A program made the position numbers and the translations under genes. A DNA stretch of 64,000 nucleotides, taken from Enterococcus rotai. GTDB lineage: Bacteria > Bacillota > Bacilli > Lactobacillales > Enterococcaceae. Positions 1-10,270 of this stretch are shown here, one piece after another. Location of the stretch: contig NZ_CP013655.1 in the NCBI RefSeq assembly GCF_001465345.1, positions 372,001-436,000 on the forward strand, read 5' to 3'. Below the pieces are notes generated by a model, which saw only the letters and a list, made by a program, of their open reading frames with translations, was not told the origin of the DNA and did no database searches. Within the stretch, counting starts at the first letter, position 1; every line of letters starts with the position of its first letter.

Positions 1-256
1 ATAAATGTTTGATTTACAGTTAAAAAACTGCATTTTATAAAAAAGAGTAAACAAATGACTCTATGCTTTAAAAAAAGAACAGTTGTGATAAAATAAACAA
101 GACTATATGTAAAAAGTGAGTATTGATTTTTTTGCATCAACACCTAACCCCGTGATAGACTAGATTCTTAGAGCATCACTCAAACCAAATTCATGTTATA
201 AATAACTCGTTAAAAAAGTATTGTTGCAGGTAGTTCGTTTGATTTTTCAAGATTGA

Positions 257-285
257 TTGGACCTTTATCCTAAAACAGTTATAAA
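257..285 (+). promoter_or_regulatory. Probable sigma-A promoter of the yfhO-like gene
   Basis: TTGGAC and TATAAA are separated by 17 bp, and the start codon follows 28 bp downstream with GAGGAG as ribosome binding site. The sequence from base 1 to this promoter is AT-rich and I see no gene in it. Confidence 0.5.
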
Positions 286-312
286 TCATTAGAATAGAGG
301 AGCAGTAAAAAT

Positions 313-2880
313 ATGTTAAAAGTTAAAAAAAATTTATTGATTAGCGGGAGTTTTCTTCTCCCCCTACTATTATTGATCATACTCTGGTCGATTTTAGGAT
401 TAGCACCATTTGGGAATAACAATCTCTTAGTTAGTGATTTGGGCACACAATATATGCCTTTTTTAAGTTTATTTAAGCAATTTTTCCAGGGTGATACCTA
501 TTCCCTTTATTCATTTTCCGATGCGCTTGGCGGAACGATTTTGCCCTTAAGTGCCTATTATTTATTAAGTCCGTTCAATAGTTTAGTGCTGCTTTTTTCT
601 TATGAACAATTGCCGATTGCGATCCTGCTGATCATTACCTTAAAAATTTCACTAATGGGCAGTTCGATGTTTTATTACCTTCACAAAACCTATAAGCAAT
701 CTACGATAGCCACATTGCTCTTTTCAACCTCGTATAGTTTATGCGGTTTTGTAACGGTTTATTGTTTGAATTTTATGTGGTTGGATGCCCTTATCTTACT
801 GCCTTTACTTATTTTAGGTATTCAGCGTTTGTGGGATCATAAAAAATATTGGCTTTATTCTGGCGCTTTATTTTTGTCTATTGTGACTAATTATTATATG
901 GGCTACATGCTTTGTATATTCGCTGTATGTTACAGTCTTTACTGGTATTATCAAAAAAATGATGTATCTAAAAGGAAATCGCTCTGGCAATTTATCAAGG
1001 AAGGTCGCTTGTTTTTTCTGACTTCCTTTCTTACCGGAATCAGTACCAGTTTTATTTTAATTCCAGCTATCGAAGGAATGTTAGCGACAAAGAAAACAAA
1101 TTTTGACTGGCAAACATTTTTACCTACACCTAATTTTGGGCTTAATTTTCTTTCACAATTTGGCCTTGGTAGTGTTAATTTTGAATGGCGATTGGAGCAT
1201 TTACCCACGATTTTTTCTGGGATCTTGATGGTTATCCTTTTTATCGCCTATTTCCAGCTATCTAGTATTCCTAAAAAGGCAAAATGGGGTGCCGCTTTTC
1301 TGCTTGGGTTTATTTTCTTAAGCTTCTGGTTGGAGCTAGTGAATACTGTTTGGCATATGTTTCAAAGCCCAGCAGGATTTCCGTATAGAAATACTTTTAT
1401 CTTTAGTTTTTTGATCATAAAATTTGCCTATGAAGCCTTTTTGAAATTAAAAGAGGGCGCAAAATTAACGATCATGATTCCAGCTATTTTCTCTGGGCTA
1501 TTGCTCATTGGCTATGTTGCCTTAAAATTTTCTGTAGAAAAGATTTTTCTTTTATCTGATCATTATTTTATCATCAGTCTTATTAGTATTTGGCTGACCT
1601 TTGGTATCATCGTGTTTGCTCAAAAAAAGAGTGGCGCAAAAAGAGTTAGCGTCTATGCATTATTATTTTTAGTTGTTTGCTCTGAATTGGTTTTTAATTT
1701 TTGGATCAGTTTTAAAGATATCCCATTTGGTAATCAAGAAAAATTTGCACAAACATTTCAAATTCAAGATCGCCTGATTTCAGATTTACAAAATAAGCAA
1801 ACGAATTTATTCCGCATCAAACAAACCATTGATTCTGACACTGCAGGTTACAGAGAGAAAAATAATGGCTATAATAATCCAATTTTATATGGATACGCTG
1901 GTGTCTCAAGCTACACCTCTACGTTAGATGCCAAAACGCAAGATACTCTTCACGCTCTAGGCTTGTATCAAAAAAATGATCGTAGAATCGCTTATGTGGA
2001 TGAATCAAAAGTAATCAACCTGCTCTTGAACGTCTCGTATCAACTAACACCTGAAGTCAAAACGTATCAGGAAAATCTTTCAACTGATTTATCTACAAAT
2101 GTTTATCAAAATCCTGAAGCAATTGGGATGGGCTTTTTAGTCCCTTCAGAGTTTCGTTCACTAAAACTAGTAGAAAATCAACCTTTAAAAAATCAGGAAA
2201 TGATTTTGCAGGAGATCCAAGCAAATCCGCAAACTTATTTTCAAGAAACACAAAAAGTCACTTGGGAAACACAAGCCGACAATCACTATACATTGACAAC
2301 CAAAACATCCGCTAACGGTGAGCTTTACCTTTATGTACCCGAAATCAATTGGAAAAAAATCACCTCATTTAAAGTAAATGGTGAAAAAATCCAACCAGCT
2401 GTTTACATTGCAACCAATCAATTGTTTAATTTGGGTTACTTTAAAAAAGATGCTGAGATTGAATTACAACTTGAATCAGAAATAGCACTAGAAGATCAAA
2501 TGATCGAATTAAAAACCCTACAACAAGATACTTTTGATTCATTTATTACCAAGCAAAAATCCCAAGCTATTCAACTTAAGCAACAGGCTTCTGGAACATT
2601 GTCAGGCAATATAACGGTTACTGACTCAGAAAATACTCTACTCTACTTAGCTATACCTTATGACAAAAATTGGCAAATCACAGTTGATGGAAAAAAAGTC
2701 AAAGCCATGTCGGTTTTAGGCAATTTTACTGGAATTGACTTATCTCCTGGAAAGCATCAAATCACGATGCAGTATCAACAAAGAAATTTCATTGTGGGCG
2801 TTATGATTAGCATTTCTGTTCTTTTGGGCGTATTATTTTATCAACTATTAAAGTATTACAAGAAACGAAAAACAACGTAA
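313..2880 (+). CDS. YfhO-family polytopic membrane protein
   Basis: An 855-residue membrane protein of the YfhO family. In Bacillus the family has been linked to glycosylation of cell-envelope polymers such as lipoteichoic acid, so a lipid-linked glycosyltransfer role is likely but not proven here. The N-terminal half (about residues 10-460) consists of many hydrophobic helices. The family-typical acidic segment SDLGTQYMPF sits in the first external loop near residue 42. Residues 480-830 form a soluble extracytoplasmic domain, and a last helix is followed by the basic tail KYYKKRKTT. The start is supported by GAGGAG 8 bp upstream. The TVP38-like gene follows after 21 bp, so the two are probably cotranscribed. 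Length is normal for the family. Confidence 0.85.
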   Translation: MLKVKKNLLISGSFLLPLLLLIILWSILGLAPFGNNNLLVSDLGTQYMPFLSLFKQFFQGDTYSLYSFSDALGGTILPLSAYYLLSPFNSLVLLFSYEQLPIAILLIITLKISLMGSSMFYYLHKTYKQSTIATLLFSTSYSLCGFVTVYCLNFMWLDALILLPLLILGIQRLWDHKKYWLYSGALFLSIVTNYYMGYMLCIFAVCYSLYWYYQKNDVSKRKSLWQFIKEGRLFFLTSFLTGISTSFILIPAIEGMLATKKTNFDWQTFLPTPNFGLNFLSQFGLGSVNFEWRLEHLPTIFSGILMVILFIAYFQLSSIPKKAKWGAAFLLGFIFLSFWLELVNTVWHMFQSPAGFPYRNTFIFSFLIIKFAYEAFLKLKEGAKLTIMIPAIFSGLLLIGYVALKFSVEKIFLLSDHYFIISLISIWLTFGIIVFAQKKSGAKRVSVYALLFLVVCSELVFNFWISFKDIPFGNQEKFAQTFQIQDRLISDLQNKQTNLFRIKQTIDSDTAGYREKNNGYNNPILYGYAGVSSYTSTLDAKTQDTLHALGLYQKNDRRIAYVDESKVINLLLNVSYQLTPEVKTYQENLSTDLSTNVYQNPEAIGMGFLVPSEFRSLKLVENQPLKNQEMILQEIQANPQTYFQETQKVTWETQADNHYTLTTKTSANGELYLYVPEINWKKITSFKVNGEKIQPAVYIATNQLFNLGYFKKDAEIELQLESEIALEDQMIELKTLQQDTFDSFITKQKSQAIQLKQQASGTLSGNITVTDSENTLLYLAIPYDKNWQITVDGKKVKAMSVLGNFTGIDLSPGKHQITMQYQQRNFIVGVMISISVLLGVLFYQLLKYYKKRKTT

Positions 2881-2901
2881 CAGCGAGAGGAAACTGCAAC
2901 C

Positions 2902-3495
2902 ATGGGACGTAATATTCTAAAACGAATCATCTATGTACTGCCGATTGTAGGTGTCATCAGTTTTACTGGTTTGGTGATTTATGGTTATTCTAAAGGGATT
3001 TTTCATTCTGTTCAATCGCTACAGGATTTTATTAAGCAATTTGGCGAATATGCGGTATTTATTTTTATCTTTTTACAGATATTACAGGTCATCGTGCCAA
3101 TCTTACCTGGCGGTATTTCCACGGTTGTCGGTATGTTGATGTTTGGCAATGTTCAAGGGCTACTTTATAGTTATGTCGGTTTGATCATCGGGGAAATCAT
3201 TGTTTACTGGTTAGCTCGCTATTACGGCAAGTCCTTTGCCCGATTGATTTTAACGAAGAAACGTTATTTAAAATTTGAAAAGATGCTGGATCGTCCCGAA
3301 AAAGGGATCAAGAGATTGATGATTATTACCTTGCTCGTTCCATTTGCACCAGATGATTTGGTGTGCTTGGTGGCTGGTCTGACTGATCTTCCTTTTAAGG
3401 AGTATATGAAAATTCTACTGATTTTTAAATTTTGGTCAGTTGCCACTTATGGCTATGCGGTCTTGTTCTTGTTCAATCGTTTTTTGATTGGTTGA
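2902..3495 (+). CDS. TVP38/TMEM64 (DedA-like, VTT domain) membrane protein
   Basis: A 197-residue integral membrane protein with a VTT/SNARE-associated domain. Relatives include B. subtilis YdjX/YdjZ-type and DedA proteins, implicated in lipid scrambling and envelope homeostasis. The conserved core is visible: a proline/glycine-rich re-entrant segment VPILPGGISTVVGMLMFG (about residues 71-88), then a helix with GEIIVYWLARYYGKSFAR, then the second half-hairpin LLVPFAPDDLVCLVAGLT. GAGAGGAAA precedes the ATG. It ends just before a bidirectional terminator and is probably the last gene of the yfhO operon. The substrate is unknown. Confidence 0.8.
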   Translation: MGRNILKRIIYVLPIVGVISFTGLVIYGYSKGIFHSVQSLQDFIKQFGEYAVFIFIFLQILQVIVPILPGGISTVVGMLMFGNVQGLLYSYVGLIIGEIIVYWLARYYGKSFARLILTKKRYLKFEKMLDRPEKGIKRLMIITLLVPFAPDDLVCLVAGLTDLPFKEYMKILLIFKFWSVATYGYAVLFLFNRFLIG

Positions 3496-3541
3496 ATACA
3501 TTATAGCAGCAAGTATGTAATACGATTATTTCAAGCAAAAA

Positions 3542-3590
3542 AAATAGACCAATAATCAGAAAAAGACATGATTATTGGTCTATTTTTTTA
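3542..3590. terminator. Bidirectional intrinsic terminator
   Basis: A 17-bp perfect stem (AAATAGACCAATAATCA and its complement at 3569-3585), with T-runs on both strands, lies between the convergent TVP38-like gene and valS. Confidence 0.85.
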
Positions 3591-3591
3591 C

Positions 3592-6237
3592 TTACTTCAC
3601 TGTACGCAATTGCGCAATTCGTTCTTTCACAACGATTTGTTTTTCTAAATAATCTTTCTCTTTGGCTTTTTCAGCTTCTACAACTTCATCCGGCGCATTA
3701 GAAACAAATCGTTCATTTGCTAATTTACCTTGAACACGTTTGACTTCTTGTGTCCATTTGTCTAATTCTTTTTCTAATCGAGCAATTTCTTCTTCCACAT
3801 TGATCAAACCAGCTAGTGGTAAATAGAGTTCAGCTCCTGTTAAAACAGCTGACATCGCCAATTCTGGCGCTATAATGTCACTTGCAATTGTTAACTCATC
3901 TGGATTACAGAAACGCTCAATATAATTGGTATTTTCAATCAAGAATTTATCTACCGCTTCATCACTTGTTTTGATCAATAAAGTGATTGGTTTAGATAAT
4001 GGCGTGTTCACTTCCGCGCGAATATTGCGCACTGCGCGAATCACTTCTTTTAAGACTTCCATCCCACGAGCAGCTGTTTCATCTGAAAATTCTTCATGAA
4101 CAACAGGATAATCAGCAATCACAAGAGATTCACCTTGATGCGGAATATTTTCCCAGATTTCTTCGGTCACAAACGGCATGATTGGGTGCAATAGACGTAA
4201 AATTTGGTCTAGTGTATAAACTAAAATGCTCCGTGTTGTTTGTTTTGCCCCTTCATTTTCGCCGTACAGAATTTCTTTACTCATTTCAATATACCAGTCA
4301 CAGAAATCATCCCAGATAAAGTTATATAACTGACGACCTGCTTCACCAAATTCAAAGCGATCGAATAAATCAGTAACACGAGCGACTGTTTCATTTAGAC
4401 GAGTTAAAATCCAGCGATCTGCTACCGTTTTCTCACCACTAAAGTCGATGTCTTCATAAGACATCCCTTCAACATTCATAATCACAAAACGGCTAGCATT
4501 CCAGATTTTATTGATAAAGTTCCAAGAAGCATCCATTTTTTCGTAACTGAAACGCATATCTTGACCAGGTGTTGAACCATTCGACATAAACCAACGCAAT
4601 GCATCGGCTCCGTATTTATCGATCACTTCCATCGGATCGATTCCGTTACCTAGAGATTTACTCATTTTACGTCCATCTTCTGCTCTGATCAAACCATGCA
4701 TCAAGACATTTTTAAACGGCGCTTTTCCAGTAAATTCTAAACTTTGGAACATCATGCGGCTAACCCAAAAGAAAATAATATCGTAGCCTGTTACCAAAGT
4801 GCTTGTTGGGAAATAACGCTTAAAGTCTGCCGCTTCCTCATCAGGCCAACCCATTGTTGAAAATGGCCATAAAGCAGAACTAAACCATGTATCTAATACA
4901 TCTGAATCTTGTGTCCAATTTTCTATGTCACTTGGTGCTTCCATGCCGACATACATTTCGCCTGTTTCTTTATGATACCAAGCAGGAATTTGATGCCCCC
5001 ACCATAATTGGCGTGAAATAACCCAATCATGTACATTTTCCATCCAACGTAAGAATGTTTGATTAAAACGTGGTGGATAAAACTCTACTGCATCATCTGT
5101 ATCTTGATTTTCGATGGCTTTTTCAGCAAGTGGTGCCATTTTAACGAACCATTGTGTGGATAAACGAGGTTCAACAACAACACCTGTACGCTCTGAATGA
5201 CCAACACTGTGATTCATCGTTTCAATTTTAATTAAACGACCCATTTCTTTTAAATCAGAAACAATCATTTTACGTGCTGCAAAACGATCCATCCCTACAT
5301 ATTTTCCGGCTAAATCGTTCATAGAACCATCTTCGTTCATGACATTTACACGTGGTAAATCGTGACGATTACCTACTTCAAAGTCGTTAGGATCGTGAGC
5401 TGGCGTGATTTTCACTACCCCTGTTCCAAATTCCATATCTACATATTCATCGGCAATGATCGGAATTTCTTTATCTACTAAAGGTAATGTCACAGTTTTA
5501 CCGATCAATGCTTGGTAACGCTCATCTTCAGGATGAACTGCAATCGCAGTATCGCCTAACATTGTTTCTGGACGAGTTGTTGCGATTTCCACAACACCTG
5601 TTCCATCAGTCAGTGGATAACTCATATGATAAAAGGCACCTTCGATATCTTTGTGGATAACTTCAATATCCGATAAGGCCGTTTTCGCTTTTGGATCCCA
5701 GTTGATAATATATTCACCACGATAGATCAAGTCTTTTTCATACAAAGAAACGAACACTTTGCGGACCGCTTGAGATAATCCATCATCTAAAGTAAAACGT
5801 TCACGGCTATAGTCTAAAGATAAGCCCATTTTTGCCCATTGTTCACGGATATGAGAAGCATATTCTTCTTTCCAATCCCAAACTTGCTCAACAAATTTTT
5901 CACGGCCTAAATCGTAACGAGAAATATCTTGTTCAGCTAATTTTTCTTCAACTTTTGCTTGTGTTGCAATACCAGCGTGATCCATTCCAGGTAACCATAA
6001 TGTGTCAAAGCCTTGCATTCTTTTTTGACGGATGATCATATCTTGTAACGTTGTATCCCACGCATGTCCTAAATGTAGCTTACCTGTAACATTTGGTGGT
6101 GGAATCACGATTGAATAAGGTTTTGCTTCTTTATTGCCGTTTGGTTTGAATAAATCTTGGTCTAGCCATTTTTGGTAGCGACCTTGTTCTACTTCTGTTG
6201 GTTGGTATTTAGTTGGCAGATTTTTTTCTTCTGTCAT
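3592..6237 (-). CDS. valS: Valyl-tRNA synthetase
   Basis: Cytoplasmic class I aminoacyl-tRNA synthetase that charges tRNA-Val. At 881 residues it has normal length. The HIGH-type motif is [14 protein letters not shown] (about residues 49-62) and the KMSKS motif is [13 protein letters not shown] (about residues 523-535). Between them lies the CP1 editing region that hydrolyses mischarged Thr-tRNA. The C-terminus is the charged coiled coil typical of ValRS ([24 protein letters not shown]). The T-box leader upstream confirms the identity and gives the regulation: transcription continues when uncharged tRNA-Val accumulates. Often folC follows valS in Lactobacillales, but here a terminator and a convergent gene follow. 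Confidence 0.98.
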   Translation of the reverse strand: MTEEKNLPTKYQPTEVEQGRYQKWLDQDLFKPNGNKEAKPYSIVIPPPNVTGKLHLGHAWDTTLQDMIIRQKRMQGFDTLWLPGMDHAGIATQAKVEEKLAEQDISRYDLGREKFVEQVWDWKEEYASHIREQWAKMGLSLDYSRERFTLDDGLSQAVRKVFVSLYEKDLIYRGEYIINWDPKAKTALSDIEVIHKDIEGAFYHMSYPLTDGTGVVEIATTRPETMLGDTAIAVHPEDERYQALIGKTVTLPLVDKEIPIIADEYVDMEFGTGVVKITPAHDPNDFEVGNRHDLPRVNVMNEDGSMNDLAGKYVGMDRFAARKMIVSDLKEMGRLIKIETMNHSVGHSERTGVVVEPRLSTQWFVKMAPLAEKAIENQDTDDAVEFYPPRFNQTFLRWMENVHDWVISRQLWWGHQIPAWYHKETGEMYVGMEAPSDIENWTQDSDVLDTWFSSALWPFSTMGWPDEEAADFKRYFPTSTLVTGYDIIFFWVSRMMFQSLEFTGKAPFKNVLMHGLIRAEDGRKMSKSLGNGIDPMEVIDKYGADALRWFMSNGSTPGQDMRFSYEKMDASWNFINKIWNASRFVIMNVEGMSYEDIDFSGEKTVADRWILTRLNETVARVTDLFDRFEFGEAGRQLYNFIWDDFCDWYIEMSKEILYGENEGAKQTTRSILVYTLDQILRLLHPIMPFVTEEIWENIPHQGESLVIADYPVVHEEFSDETAARGMEVLKEVIRAVRNIRAEVNTPLSKPITLLIKTSDEAVDKFLIENTNYIERFCNPDELTIASDIIAPELAMSAVLTGAELYLPLAGLINVEEEIARLEKELDKWTQEVKRVQGKLANERFVSNAPDEVVEAEKAKEKDYLEKQIVVKERIAQLRTVK

Positions 6238-6369
6238 GTATATTCCTTCTTTCTGATTTTAATCTAAATAAATGGTGAAGCGACACACTAAGGTAAGAAC
6301 ACTTCTTATCAGTCGCCTTGTATTGTTCAAGATCAGATTGCTTCACAAGCTGTGATGAACATATAAAAA

Positions 6370-6610
6370 GCCCTAAAATACTTTCGTATTTTAGGGCGTA
6401 TAAACAACTATACGTGGTACCACCTAAATTGTGTTTGAAAAATCCAAACACCGCTTCATTCGTGAGGTAACGATCACTACTCGAATCATTCTACTGAATT
6501 CAAATCATTGACTCCCAAGCTACCTTCTTACTGGTTATGTGAAAATCTTCCACCAAGTGATTTTCTCTCTATAACGATGCCAGTAGTACTCCTCTTGATC
6601 ATGGTCTTTG
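6370..6610 (-). promoter_or_regulatory. T-box riboswitch, tRNA-Val responsive
   Basis: On the minus strand the T-box sequence AGGTGGTACCACG (6413-6425) pairs with the tRNA acceptor end. It is followed by the terminator stem at 6370-6397 (GCCCTAAAATAC and complement, GAAA loop) and a T-rich stretch. Further upstream are the stem I elements, including AGTA-type sequence and AGAAGGTAGC. I read GTA at 6521-6523 as the valine specifier codon. The specifier choice is by eye. The T-box itself is unambiguous. Confidence 0.93.
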
Positions 6611-6614
6611 GTTT

Positions 6615-6644
6615 ATTTTAACATTGAAGTAAGCGATAAGTCAA
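6615..6644 (-). promoter_or_regulatory. Promoter of the valS T-box transcript
   Basis: TTGACT and TTAAAA on the minus strand are separated by 17 bp, just upstream of the first T-box helix. Confidence 0.6.
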
Positions 6645-6744
6645 TTTGAACTGATCTAGCTTTAAGCAAAAAATTTTCTCTCAAGTATTTCATTTCTATA
6701 TGCTGTGTGCTTTAGTAATAGATAGACTTGAAAGGGGAATTTAC

Positions 6745-7674
6745 ATGTTAGAGAAAATGAAATTAGAAGAGTATTTTGAATTTTGTCAATATCAAAAAAA
6801 GTTGGATAGTAAAACACTAAAAGCTTACAAAATAGACCTTCAACAATTTTTTGATTACGTTGAACAAACTGATATTGACCTTATTAACCGGTCAACGATT
6901 GAACAATATATACAATTTCTAGCTTGTACTTATAAAACGACTTCTATTAAAAGAAAATACGCTTCTTTAAAAACGTACTTTAGCTATTTGGTATATATGG
7001 ACTTTATTTCCCTAAACCCATTTACTAATATAAGACTCCAGCTGAAAGAAGAGACAATATTACCAAGAGTCTTTTCTTTAGATACATTGGAACAACTTTT
7101 GAAAACGGCTTATTCAGAACATTCCAATCCACTAAACAAACAATCTTCTTTCCAAAAGTTTTCCGCAGTTCGAAATATTGCTGTTTTAGAGCTTCTATTT
7201 TCAACTGGAATCAGAGTTTCTGAATTATGTAATTTGACCATGGAAAATACAGATTTGACGAATCAAAAAATTTTAATCAAAGGAAAAGGTTCCAAGGAGA
7301 GAGTTTTATATTTATCTAATAAAGAAGTTATCACTGCGATGAGAAAATATATTGTTCTTCGTGATCACTCTAAGTCTAATTGTCCCTATTTTTTCATTAA
7401 TCGCTTAGGAGATAGGCTCTCTGAACAGTCTGTTCGTACCATTATCCAAAATATTGGAAAAAAAGCCAACCTCTCGATTCATTTAACTCCTCATATGTTT
7501 AGACATACATTAGCTACTACTCTTTTAGATGAAGGAGTGGACTGTCGGTATATTCAAAGCATTTTAGGTCATAGCTCTATAAAAACGACGGAACGATATA
7601 TTCATGTGAGTTTAACAATGCAGAAAAATGTTCTTTTGAACAAACATCCTAGACATCATTTTTCATTTGGATGA
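6745..7674 (+). CDS. XerC/D-type tyrosine recombinase, probable DNA invertase of the adjacent segment
   Basis: A 309-residue site-specific recombinase with an N-terminal SAM-like (core-binding) domain (about residues 5-90) and a C-terminal catalytic domain. All catalytic residues are present: R157 (TGIRVSE), K182 (GKGSKER), H250 and R253 (LTPHMFRHT), H276 (LGHSS) and nucleophile Y285 (TTERYIHV). I chose the ATG at 6745 because AAAGGGG precedes it; the 15 extra upstream codons have no ribosome binding site. It is not a housekeeping XerC/D by context: it ends 34 bp before a perfect 59-bp inverted repeat whose second copy lies 4.3 kb away. The simplest reading is that it inverts that segment. 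It could instead be the integrase of the whole island. Confidence 0.9.
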   Translation: MLEKMKLEEYFEFCQYQKKLDSKTLKAYKIDLQQFFDYVEQTDIDLINRSTIEQYIQFLACTYKTTSIKRKYASLKTYFSYLVYMDFISLNPFTNIRLQLKEETILPRVFSLDTLEQLLKTAYSEHSNPLNKQSSFQKFSAVRNIAVLELLFSTGIRVSELCNLTMENTDLTNQKILIKGKGSKERVLYLSNKEVITAMRKYIVLRDHSKSNCPYFFINRLGDRLSEQSVRTIIQNIGKKANLSIHLTPHMFRHTLATTLLDEGVDCRYIQSILGHSSIKTTERYIHVSLTMQKNVLLNKHPRHHFSFG

Positions 7675-7703
7675 ATTTGAGAACGTGTCTACTCTGATAT
7701 ACT
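7675..7703 (+). promoter_or_regulatory. Extended -10 promoter just outside the left inverted repeat
   Basis: TGATATACT (7695-7703) is an extended -10 element. ATTTGA lies 17 bp upstream at the end of the recombinase gene. The predicted transcription start falls at about 7710, which is the first base or two of the inverted repeat. The promoter is therefore outside the segment that would invert. No comparably good promoter is visible outside the right repeat. Confidence 0.5.
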
Positions 7704-7708
7704 TCCTC

Positions 7709-7767
7709 ATGAACAAAGGATAATAAGCAATTATCTAATGTTTAAAAAAGGAGTATTTTATGGAAAA
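7709..7767 (+). repeat. Left copy of a perfect 59-bp inverted repeat (IRL)
   Basis: Identical, base for base, to the reverse complement of 12026-12084. It contains GATAAT-aagca-ATTATC (7719-7735), an inverted pair of arms around a short spacer like a tyrosine-recombinase core site, then the ribosome binding site AAAAAAGGAG, the ATG of the ATPase gene and its second codon. The repeat ends inside codon 3. Identity stops sharply at both ends. Confidence 0.95.
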
Positions 7768-10270
7768 TCCCAATCTTTTTGATTTCCCTTTTGTTGATAG
7801 AAAAAGCGAAAGAAAAGTTATTGCAAAATTTCTAGAGTATAATAAAAAAAAGCAAGTTTTATGGATAACTGGGAAACATGGTGTAGGAAAAACTTTTTTT
7901 ATAGAAAAGGTATTTGCTAGCAATATTCAAGCAGAGTGGACATTACTTCATCTTAATTTTTTAGATAATATGAATGATGATCTTTATCTTAATGAGTTTA
8001 TTAATCAACTTCAAGTAATATCAAAAAATAAATTCTTTGACTTTATAAAAAGTAATTATAAATCTGCTATAAGTTTAAGTAAAAATCTGATTAAAGTAGC
8101 TTTAGCTGTCAAAGATCTTACTGATTTTGGAATTACTAGTTTGTTAGCTTCTATAGCGGGAGGATTAATTGATAAAAAGGATAAACCACACTCCCTGCCT
8201 ACTGTTATTGCTGATTATATACAAGCAATTATTAAAAAAAATAAAAAAATTGTAATTGTATTTGATAATTTAACAAAATATCCTCCTACATTGTTAAACA
8301 TACTGGAAACTATAATTGATAAAAATATTGGTAATGAAAATATTAGATTTGTGGTTATAACAACAGAAGAGATGTTAACCAATAGCCCAGAACATATAAC
8401 ATTCATAGCCGAAAAAATTTCAAATATTAGGCTAGATATAAAAGAATTTGATGAAAATCATTTTTTTATAGAAATGCTTAGTAATGCTTATGAAATTGAT
8501 TGCAATATTAGACAAGATGTAGAGAAAATATTTGATTACTGTGGAGGACATCCAAACAAATTTAAAAGTATTCTCCATCGCTTATATTATGATCATGGAA
8601 TTGAACATATCGATCGAACAAAGGCAATATTTGTTACAGAGAAACTAGAAAACTTATTGTTAAAAGAAAGTATTGATTTTGATTATCAAAAACTTCCTTA
8701 CGAGCAGAAGTTAGTACTATCTATTATTTCTATTTGGAGTACCCCGATACCTTTTAAGTTATTAGACGATTTATTTAACTATATATTTTCGCATAATAAC
8801 TTTACAGATAGTTATTTGATAACTATTACAGAAATTAAACAAGCCATTAGGGAATTGCTAAATCTAGATATATTAACTCAAAAGCAATTTTGTCAACAAT
8901 CGTGTATAGGGTTTAAGCAAGATATGTCAAATGATAAAATATTTAAAATTATACATTACGAAGATAAAACAAAAGTATTCTTTTATTATTCAATCTGCTT
9001 CGATTTCTTAAATTCTCTCTCTGAAGGTAGTGAGGAAGAATACTGGAAAGCAAATAGAAGTTATTTAAATGCATTGTTCTCCTATGGCGCTAATAATGAG
9101 AGCTGGCCGGTTATTAATTATAATTATGCTTGTCAATTGGATGAAAGAGGGAACTATTATACTGCATTAACTATATTTGAACGTCTTCATGAAAGGATTG
9201 GTGAACTTCCCAAAGAATGGCTACTTGTATTAGCTGGAAATTTATTTTCTTGTGGTGCCTATGATAGATGTGAGACTTTGCTATTGTATGTAAATAGTAA
9301 CTTTATTGATTTATTAACAGATTATGACAAATCGCAGCTATATTCCATGCTTGCTCAAGTAAAAAGCCAAAAATTTGACCATGTATCATCACTAAATTAT
9401 ATTGATAAAGCTCTTGAGTCAACTCAAAAAGATTCGTCAGAACAAATTAGACTATTGGCGCAAAAGCAAACAATTTTATTTCTAGCACCAAATAAATTTC
9501 ATGAAGCAGAGGACCTTTTTGAGCTATTAATAAGTTCTGAATCTGATGATCCTGCCATGATTAATGTCTATCAAACTGCTATGGATTTTTGCGAAGGAAA
9601 CTATTCATTAACGTTATTAAGAAAAGGATTAAAACTAGCAAAACATTATATCCCTCATGATGTGAAAGTTTCAAAGATTATTCATAATAAGGGTTTTGAA
9701 TATATAAGATGTTCTGATTTTGAAAAAGCAAGAGAATTAACTGAAGAGGCAAGAAAACAATTTGAAGGAACATCTCTTCATTATCAAGCTTATTCTTATA
9801 ATAATTTAGCTACAATAGAAATGAAAAAAGAACATTGGGAGAACGCTGTAAACTATCTAATGAGCGCACTTATTTGGAATAAAAGTAATTATCTAAGACT
9901 GGTTATAGATGTAAATCTATTTATTTGTTTTTCTGCCCTTAATGATTCAAGGGCAGAAAAATATAAAGCAGATTTAATAAAAACTATAACAGAAGATAAT
10001 GATCTAGAGGATAGAATTTATAAAAAAATCTTAGTCAATCTTGCAATCGTTGAACAAAAAAATAATAATTTAGATTATGCGCAAGAATTTATAAAGTTAT
10101 ATAAACCTAGATATGAAAATGATGTTCCTTCAGGTAAATATCGATTTATTAATTTATATAATCAATTTTTTTCTGATAAATTACCCACAGTAAATTTACC
10201 TGAAGATACATTTGATTACTATTCGAACATGGCATTTGAACCGTGGATAGTTACCCTTACTTGTAGTTGA
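7760..10270 (+). CDS. STAND/AAA-like ATPase with C-terminal TPR-like repeats
   Basis: An 836-residue cytoplasmic protein that I cannot assign to a named family. The N-terminal P-loop domain has Walker A GKHGVGKT (residues 38-45), Walker B VIVFDN (165-170), a sensor-like strand FVVITTEE near 202, and CGGHPNKFKS near 260, a glycine/proline motif of the kind seen in Arch-ATPase/STAND proteins. A winged-helix-like region follows. From about residue 450 to the end are helical repeats of TPR character (for example ALTIFERLHERIGELP and FEKARELTEEARKQFE). There is no N-terminal effector domain and no transmembrane segment. Many STAND proteins are signal sensors, including antiphage ones, but that role is only inferred. 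The gene is visibly more AT-rich than its neighbours. Its stop overlaps the convergent ATP-grasp gene by 14 bp. Its start codon lies in the inverted repeat. Confidence 0.75.
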   Translation: MENPNLFDFPFVDRKSERKVIAKFLEYNKKKQVLWITGKHGVGKTFFIEKVFASNIQAEWTLLHLNFLDNMNDDLYLNEFINQLQVISKNKFFDFIKSNYKSAISLSKNLIKVALAVKDLTDFGITSLLASIAGGLIDKKDKPHSLPTVIADYIQAIIKKNKKIVIVFDNLTKYPPTLLNILETIIDKNIGNENIRFVVITTEEMLTNSPEHITFIAEKISNIRLDIKEFDENHFFIEMLSNAYEIDCNIRQDVEKIFDYCGGHPNKFKSILHRLYYDHGIEHIDRTKAIFVTEKLENLLLKESIDFDYQKLPYEQKLVLSIISIWSTPIPFKLLDDLFNYIFSHNNFTDSYLITITEIKQAIRELLNLDILTQKQFCQQSCIGFKQDMSNDKIFKIIHYEDKTKVFFYYSICFDFLNSLSEGSEEEYWKANRSYLNALFSYGANNESWPVINYNYACQLDERGNYYTALTIFERLHERIGELPKEWLLVLAGNLFSCGAYDRCETLLLYVNSNFIDLLTDYDKSQLYSMLAQVKSQKFDHVSSLNYIDKALESTQKDSSEQIRLLAQKQTILFLAPNKFHEAEDLFELLISSESDDPAMINVYQTAMDFCEGNYSLTLLRKGLKLAKHYIPHDVKVSKIIHNKGFEYIRCSDFEKARELTEEARKQFEGTSLHYQAYSYNNLATIEMKKEHWENAVNYLMSALIWNKSNYLRLVIDVNLFICFSALNDSRAEKYKADLIKTITEDNDLEDRIYKKILVNLAIVEQKNNNLDYAQEFIKLYKPRYENDVPSGKYRFINLYNQFFSDKLPTVNLPEDTFDYYSNMAFEPWIVTLTCS

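Noticed and set aside
6209-6451. 80-codon open frame on the minus strand before valS
   Set aside because: It lies within the T-box leader and terminator; the conserved RNA explains the sequence.
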